64,000 nucleotides of DNA from Marinobacter sp. SS21 (lineage in GTDB: Bacteria; Pseudomonadota; Gammaproteobacteria; Pseudomonadales; Oleiphilaceae): NCBI RefSeq assembly GCF_028369065.1, contig NZ_JAQNDA010000004.1:186001-250000 (forward strand), given 5' to 3'. A program made the translations under genes and the position numbers. The notes beneath the pieces were generated by a model that had not been told where the DNA came from, made no database searches, and worked only from the letters and a program-made list of their open reading frames with translations. Below, one piece after another: positions 59,289-64,000 of the stretch. The first letter of the stretch is position 1, and every line of letters starts with the position of its first letter.

Positions 59289-62124
59289 CGTCTTGATGTT
59301 GGCCGTGGTGCTGGGGGGCTGCAGTTCGCTCAACGACAGTACCATCGGTCGCCTGCAGCATGCCGGTGAAGAACTCACGGATCTGCCTTTGCCAAGGGTG
59401 ATGCACGCCGACGTTCGCGAGGAATATCGGCAGCTGCTGGACACGGTCGAAGAGCAGGAGCTGAAGGAGCAGATCGAGCGTCGGATCGCCAGCGTCTACA
59501 TGCTGGAGGCCGACTACAACCAGCTGCTGGGCACCCTGCCGACCGAACAGGGTTACTTCCCGGAAGCCATCCAGGCCTACCACGACCTGCTGCAGAAATA
59601 CCCGGACGATCCGGATAACGACGAGGCCCTGTACCAGTTGGCCAAGGCCTACGACCTGGATGGCCGCGACAAAAAAGCGCTCGACGTGCTCAACCGCTTT
59701 ATCGTGGAGCAGCCCCATTCCGAGCGGTTGGCGGAAGTCTATTTCCGCAAGGGCGACATCCATTTCCGCCATGAACAGTACGAAGACGCCGAAAGCGCCT
59801 ACAAATCCGTGGTGGCGTTGGGGGCGGATCCCTCGTTCCTGAACAACTCCTGGTACCTGCTGGGTTGGGCTCAATACAAGTTGAGCGACTACGACAACAG
59901 CCTGGCGTCGCTGTCCAAGGTACTGGATCGCCTGGTGCCGGACGATGGCCGCATCGAAACCCTGGAAAATGTCGACCGTTCGCTGGTGGACGACACCCTG
60001 CGGATCATGAGCGTTGGCCTGGCCCACGCCGGCGGTGCCGCCAAGATTTCCGCCATGTTTGATCACCGGCCGGAGGCCGCCAAATACAGCTGGATACTGT
60101 ATTCCAGCCTGGGTCAGCACTTCCTGGAGAAGGAGCGGTACGAAGACTCCGCCGCCTCGTTCCGGGCCTTCGTCGCCCAGAACCCGGAGTCGGACCGGGC
60201 TCCGGAAATGCACGCCGAAATGATCCGTGCCTACGTGGATGGCGAGTTTTCCCAGCAGGTGCTGGCGGAGAAAGAAAGCTACGTTCGCAACTACGGCATC
60301 CGCTCCCAGTACTGGCAGACCCAGTCGGCCGACGCCAAGGGCCGGGTGACGCCGAATCTCAAGGTCTACATCGACGAGCTGGCCCGGCACCACCACGCCA
60401 CCGGCCAGCGCCTGAAACGGGAATTGGCGGAGGCCACCGAGCTGGAGGCCAGCCCGGAGGTCATGCGCAGCGAGATGCGGGTCAGCTTCCTGAAGGCCGC
60501 CGAGTTCTACGGCGAGTATGAGCAGACCTTCCCCAATGATCCGAAGGTGCCGGAGATGGTGTTCATGAGCGCCGAGGCCGCCTTTGACGGCGAAGACTAC
60601 CCCAACGCCATCCAGGGCTATGAGCGGACAGCCTACGAATTCCGCAATCCGGAATACGGTGCCGACTCCGGTTACGCCGCCATTATTTCCTATCAGAAGC
60701 AGGTGGAGCTGGTCATGGCCAGTGCCGGCGCGGGCAGCGAACAGCTCAACGCCTGGCGGGCCAAGGGTGTCGACAGCCAGTTGCGGTTCGTCCAGGAATA
60801 CCGGGAAGACGAGCGCTCCGGTGCCGTATTGGCCAAGGCGGCCGAGGAAATGTTTGTCCTGGGTCGCTACGAGCAAGCCCTGGAGATCGCCACCTCCGTG
60901 GTCAGTCGGGGGGGCGAGATCGATCGCGAGCTGAACCGCACCGCCTATGGCGTGATCGCCCACTGCCAGTTCGAGCTGGGTAACCTGGTGGCGGCCGAGC
61001 AGGGCTATCGTGATCAGCTGAATTACATCGATGCCGGCACCGGGGAAGCGGCCAAGGTCACCGAACGCCTGGCCGTCACCATCTACAAACAGGGCGAACA
61101 GGCCCAGCAGGCGGACGACCTCAACCTGGCGGTCGAGCACTTCCTGCGTCTCAAGACCGAAGCGCCTACCACCGACGTGCGAGTGATTGCCCAGTTCGAT
61201 GCGGCGACGCACCTGATGACCCTGGAGTTCTGGGAACGGGCGCTGGCCGAGATGAACGAGCTGCTGCGGCTGTACCCGAATCACCGTCTGTCCAGCCAGT
61301 TGCCGGGCAAAATCGCCTACGCCTATGAGCAGGATGAGCAGTGGCTCAAGGCCGCCCGAGCCTATGAGGCGATCTACCGCGACAACGGCGCGAGCGCCGA
61401 CGAGCGCCGGGATGCCTTGTTCCTGTCCGCCGAGATGTTCGAAAAGGCGGGCGAGGAAATGCAGGCGCTGGAGTACTTCAAGCAATGGGCGTTTGCCTAT
61501 GAGCAGCCATACGATACCCGCATGGAGGCCCGCTACCACATTGCCTACCTGTACAAGCGGCACGACGACCTGAACCGTCACCTGTACTGGCTGCGCCGGG
61601 TCATCGACGGCCATAACAAGGCGCCCTCCGACTGGCAGAGCGACCGCTCCGCCTGGCTGGCGGCCTGGGCCAACAACGAGTACGGCGATTACTGGCGGAT
61701 CGAGTTCGACCGGGTGCGCCTGCGTGCGCCCCTCAACGTCAGCATTCCGCGCAAGAACGAAAAGCTGAAGAACGCGCTTGATCGTTACCAGAAAGCGGCG
61801 GCCTACGGCATCGCGGGGCAGACCACCCGGGCAACGTTCAACATTGCCGACCTATATGGCCAGTTCGCCCAGGAGCTGATGAACGCACCCCGTCCGCAGG
61901 GCCTGAGTCCGCTCGAGGCGGCCCAGTATGAAATTGTGCTTGAGGAGCAGGCGATTCCGTTCGAGGAACTGGCGATTGAGGTCCACCAGGCCAACATCGA
62001 ACGCTCCTGGGGCGGTGTCTTTGATCAGTGGGTGGAGGAGAGCTTTGGCGCCATGGCCAAGCTGAATCCCGCCCGATTCGACAAGCAGGAAGTACAGGTG
62101 GCCTATGGCGATGGTATCCGTTAA
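59278..62124 (+). CDS. Large TPR lipoprotein
   Basis: 948 residues from ATG 59278. MRYSVLMLAVVLGGC is a lipoprotein signal (Cys15), so the mature protein is anchored, probably to the outer membrane. TPR repeats fill the body, for instance NDEALYQLAKAYDLDGRDKKALDVL, AEVYFRKGDIHFRHEQYEDAESAY and AQYKLSDYDNSLASLSKVL, and later ARYHIAYLYKRHDDLNRHLYWL. The plan resembles AglT-like TPR lipoproteins of myxobacterial gliding. It overlaps the genes on both sides (11 and 20 bases). Confidence 0.87.
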   Translation: MRYSVLMLAVVLGGCSSLNDSTIGRLQHAGEELTDLPLPRVMHADVREEYRQLLDTVEEQELKEQIERRIASVYMLEADYNQLLGTLPTEQGYFPEAIQAYHDLLQKYPDDPDNDEALYQLAKAYDLDGRDKKALDVLNRFIVEQPHSERLAEVYFRKGDIHFRHEQYEDAESAYKSVVALGADPSFLNNSWYLLGWAQYKLSDYDNSLASLSKVLDRLVPDDGRIETLENVDRSLVDDTLRIMSVGLAHAGGAAKISAMFDHRPEAAKYSWILYSSLGQHFLEKERYEDSAASFRAFVAQNPESDRAPEMHAEMIRAYVDGEFSQQVLAEKESYVRNYGIRSQYWQTQSADAKGRVTPNLKVYIDELARHHHATGQRLKRELAEATELEASPEVMRSEMRVSFLKAAEFYGEYEQTFPNDPKVPEMVFMSAEAAFDGEDYPNAIQGYERTAYEFRNPEYGADSGYAAIISYQKQVELVMASAGAGSEQLNAWRAKGVDSQLRFVQEYREDERSGAVLAKAAEEMFVLGRYEQALEIATSVVSRGGEIDRELNRTAYGVIAHCQFELGNLVAAEQGYRDQLNYIDAGTGEAAKVTERLAVTIYKQGEQAQQADDLNLAVEHFLRLKTEAPTTDVRVIAQFDAATHLMTLEFWERALAEMNELLRLYPNHRLSSQLPGKIAYAYEQDEQWLKAARAYEAIYRDNGASADERRDALFLSAEMFEKAGEEMQALEYFKQWAFAYEQPYDTRMEARYHIAYLYKRHDDLNRHLYWLRRVIDGHNKAPSDWQSDRSAWLAAWANNEYGDYWRIEFDRVRLRAPLNVSIPRKNEKLKNALDRYQKAAAYGIAGQTTRATFNIADLYGQFAQELMNAPRPQGLSPLEAAQYEIVLEEQAIPFEELAIEVHQANIERSWGGVFDQWVEESFGAMAKLNPARFDKQEVQVAYGDGIR

Positions 62125-62974
62125 ACCAAGACGTACCGTTGGTCTGATGGCGGTGTTGCTGGTCTCCGGCTGCGCCTCCCTTCAGCAATTCGCGCCCGGA
62201 TCGGCGAGTGCGCCGAGCGGCTCCGACGCGACGGTGGTGACGGCCGAACAGCCGGTGATTGGGGCTTCCACGTCCAAACCGATGACCCTCGCAGAATCCG
62301 GGGCACCGCTGCCCAAGCAGGTCTACGACAGCGTCGGTCAGAAAATCGCCTACGCATCGGAACCCAATCCCTATACCGTGGATCAGGCTCCGGTGCCGCC
62401 CCAGGCGGTGGCCGATTTCCGCACCGCCAGCGCGCTGCTGGACGCCGAGAAGTATCGCGATGCCCGCATCGCCTTCCGCCAGATGACCCGGGATTTCCCT
62501 GAGCTTTCCGGTCCCTGGGTAAAGCTGGGCGACATTGCCGAAGCCCGGGGTTATCAGGACAAAGCGGAAGAGGCCTACCGCCAGGCCCTCGAGGTCAATC
62601 CGAACAACGTGAACGCCTACCTGTCGCTGGCGCTGCACCTGCGCAGGAAGGGTGAGTTTGTCGGGGCCCAGCAGGTGTACATCGACGCGCTGACACTCTG
62701 GAAGGATTTCCCCGGCGCCCATCTCAACCTGGCCATTCTCTACGACCTTTACCTGAATCGGCCGGAGCTGGCTCAGCCGCATTACGAGGCCTATGACTTC
62801 CTGACCGACGGCAGCCATCCGCAGGTTGCCAATTGGCTGATCGAGGTTCGGCGTCGGACCGGCATCGAAACCCGGTTCGTCGATGCGCCGCCACCAGTGC
62901 AGGAACCGGCCCCCGCCGAGACGCCGGTGGCGTCGGAACAGAACGCGGACGTCGAGCCATCCGATAAAGGCTAG
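62105..62974 (+). CDS. Small TPR lipoprotein
   Basis: 289 residues from ATG 62105. The signal VGLMAVLLVSGC has a VSGC lipobox. After a Ser/Pro-rich linker, TPRs occur (about residues 105-235): FRTASALLDAEKYRDARIAFRQM, VKLGDIAEARGYQDKAEEAYRQALEVNPNNVNAYL. A Pro/Ala-rich tail ends the protein. It overlaps the preceding gene by 20 bases and precedes the next by 10. It resembles Pal/TtpC-type helpers of TonB-like systems. Confidence 0.85.
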   Translation: MAMVSVKPRRTVGLMAVLLVSGCASLQQFAPGSASAPSGSDATVVTAEQPVIGASTSKPMTLAESGAPLPKQVYDSVGQKIAYASEPNPYTVDQAPVPPQAVADFRTASALLDAEKYRDARIAFRQMTRDFPELSGPWVKLGDIAEARGYQDKAEEAYRQALEVNPNNVNAYLSLALHLRRKGEFVGAQQVYIDALTLWKDFPGAHLNLAILYDLYLNRPELAQPHYEAYDFLTDGSHPQVANWLIEVRRRTGIETRFVDAPPPVQEPAPAETPVASEQNADVEPSDKG

Positions 62975-62984
62975 GAGATTCCAA

Positions 62985-63314
62985 ATGACGATTCAGACGC
63001 TGCGCAAGCCGTTATTGGCGGTCGCGGTCGGGGGACTGTTGTCCCTAACCAACGGTTCCCTGGCTTTCGGCCAGGACAATTTAGCTCAGGGCAATATTGA
63101 CCTGGAAAGTACCTTCGTAGGGGACAAGGAACAGCCGTCGGTGAGTTACTTCATCCCCTGGAAGCCACCGGAAGGACCGGGAAAGCTCTACCGCTCGATC
63201 ACTTCGGTGTCGGGCAAGGTGTTTGACGTGGTGGACCGGGATGTCCACGCAAGAACCATGCAGTTTTACAACGAACTGCAGCTGGAGGAGCCCATGGGGG
63301 GCTCTGGCCAGTAA
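62985..63314 (+). CDS. Small exported protein of unknown function
   Basis: 109 residues from ATG 62985 behind CTAGGAGATTCCAA. The signal peptide runs to about LAFG-QD. The mature protein of about 80 residues includes VSYFIPWKPPEGPGKLYRSIT and no recognised domain. The operon position between TPR lipoprotein and proton channel suggests a periplasmic linker or plug. Confidence 0.7.
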   Translation: MTIQTLRKPLLAVAVGGLLSLTNGSLAFGQDNLAQGNIDLESTFVGDKEQPSVSYFIPWKPPEGPGKLYRSITSVSGKVFDVVDRDVHARTMQFYNELQLEEPMGGSGQ

Positions 63315-63365
63315 CTTCCATAACTCAATGAACGAAAAGACTAGCCACGCTGTGGGGTGACGATC

Positions 63366-64000
63366 ATGACTGTGTATTCAACTATTGTTTCTTTCTTCCA
63401 GGAAGGCGGTGCGTTTATGTACCCCATCGCTCTGGTGCTGCTGATTGGGCTGGCCATTGCGGCCGAGCGCTGGATCTTTCTGAAGCGTGCCCTGGTGGCC
63501 AACAAGAGTGCCTACGGGGAGCTGCTGCCGCTGGTCAGCAAGAAACAGTACGAACAGGCGGAGAAGGTGGCTCAGGACAACGGCTCCGCCATCGGTCGCC
63601 TGATGTCGGTGGCGCTGGACACCATGCGCTCGTCCCCCCGTCGTGACGATATCCACGCGGCCATGCAGGAAGGGGTGATGGAATCCATTCCCCGCCTGTC
63701 CAAGCGCACCAACTACCTGTCCATCCTCGCCAATGTGTCCACCCTGCTGGGCCTGCTGGGGACCATCATCGGTCTGATTGCGGCCTTCACTGCGGTCGCC
63801 AACGCCGACCCGGCCGACAAGGCCACCTTGCTGTCCCAGTCCATTTCGGTGGCGATGAACACCACGGCCTTCGGTCTGATCGCGGCCATTCCGCTGCTGC
63901 TGATTCACTCCCTGCTCCAGAACAAGACCCTGGAAATCGTCGAGAGCATTGAAATGGCGGGCGTGAAGTTCCTGAACTCCATCGTTCGTGGCAACCGCGC
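63366..64000 (+). CDS. MotA/TolQ/ExbB proton-channel family protein, cut by window end
   Basis: At least 211 residues; translation from ATG 63366 runs past base 64000 without a stop. Membrane segments are seen at GAFMYPIALVLLIGLAIAAERWI, then LANVSTLLGLLGTIIGLIAAF and MNTTAFGLIAAIPLLLIHSLL, the last two being the conserved ExbB/TolQ block. It forms a proton-conducting complex with an ExbD/TolR partner, expected just beyond the window. It should energise the TPR lipoproteins encoded upstream. It is nearer to the separate ExbB group than to MotA, having no stator motor linker. Confidence 0.92.
   Translation, partial: MTVYSTIVSFFQEGGAFMYPIALVLLIGLAIAAERWIFLKRALVANKSAYGELLPLVSKKQYEQAEKVAQDNGSAIGRLMSVALDTMRSSPRRDDIHAAMQEGVMESIPRLSKRTNYLSILANVSTLLGLLGTIIGLIAAFTAVANADPADKATLLSQSISVAMNTTAFGLIAAIPLLLIHSLLQNKTLEIVESIEMAGVKFLNSIVRGNR

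Noticed and set aside
59182..61614. 810-codon minus-strand frame opposite the large TPR gene
   Set aside because: The plus strand encodes a lipoprotein signal and regular TPR units. The antisense frame shows only a skewed composition.

Overview
The window reads as chromosome of a GC-rich, free-living (probably marine) gammaproteobacterium. The block aroQ-accB-accC-prmA-(zinc-ribbon DUF3426 gene)-dusB-fis-purH-purD is a classic gammaproteobacterial gene order, and the isocitrate lyase is the ~530-residue Pseudomonas/Marinobacter type. A TRAP transporter, a Baeyer-Villiger-type flavin monooxygenase, a Kef-type antiporter and abundant c-di-GMP signalling fit a Marinobacter/Alcanivorax/Hahella-like relative; the genus cannot be fixed from the sequence alone. 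No rRNA, tRNA, insertion sequence, prophage or CRISPR array was recognised.

Layout. 1-5.8 kb: a minus-strand locus with a type III PLP decarboxylase (cut by the window edge), an AMP-forming ligase, an AurF-like diiron oxygenase, a serine O-acetyltransferase and a glutathione transferase, facing a TetR regulator. It looks like part of a small-molecule pathway on an amino-acid-derived substrate. Two near-identical TetR-type operator candidates lie in it. 5.8-11.3 kb: a DctPQM TRAP transporter, a second TetR regulator and two divergent short-chain dehydrogenases around a repeat-rich intergenic region. 11.4-13.7 kb: an ECF42-type sigma factor with its DGPF/YCII partner and a VOC protein. 13.8-27.6 kb: a GH84-type glycosidase, a 1451-residue hybrid kinase, SIMPL, macro-domain, EamA, flavin monooxygenase, ChaN, LpxL-like acyltransferase and CASTOR/POLLUX-like channel genes. 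27.9-30.1 kb: isocitrate lyase with a strong terminator, and an acyl-CoA thioesterase.

30.3-35.4 kb: a Fap-like (functional amyloid) locus. Four plus-strand genes encode a secreted Asn/Asp/Ser-repeat protein, a small secreted Asn/Gln-rich protein, a C39-type peptidase and an exported protein of unknown role. They lie behind a near-consensus sigma-54 promoter. Two coupled minus-strand genes encode a VpsR-like sigma-54 activator and an outer-membrane barrel. 35.6-47.5 kb: Kef antiporter, lipoprotein hydrolase and the housekeeping block. 47.9-54.8 kb: a two-gene unknown/FIST-like operon, a two-receiver diguanylate cyclase, a LapD-like degenerate GGDEF-EAL receptor and a DUF2333 protein.

54.8-64 kb: two outer-membrane barrel proteins (one with an SH3 domain) diverge from a tightly packed operon. 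That operon encodes an exported coiled-coil protein, three TPR proteins (two of them lipoproteins), a small exported protein and a MotA/TolQ/ExbB proton-channel protein cut by the window end. This is probably a proton-motive-force-coupled envelope machine of unknown function, and with the Fap-like locus and the 5' biosynthetic locus it is the part most worth following up.
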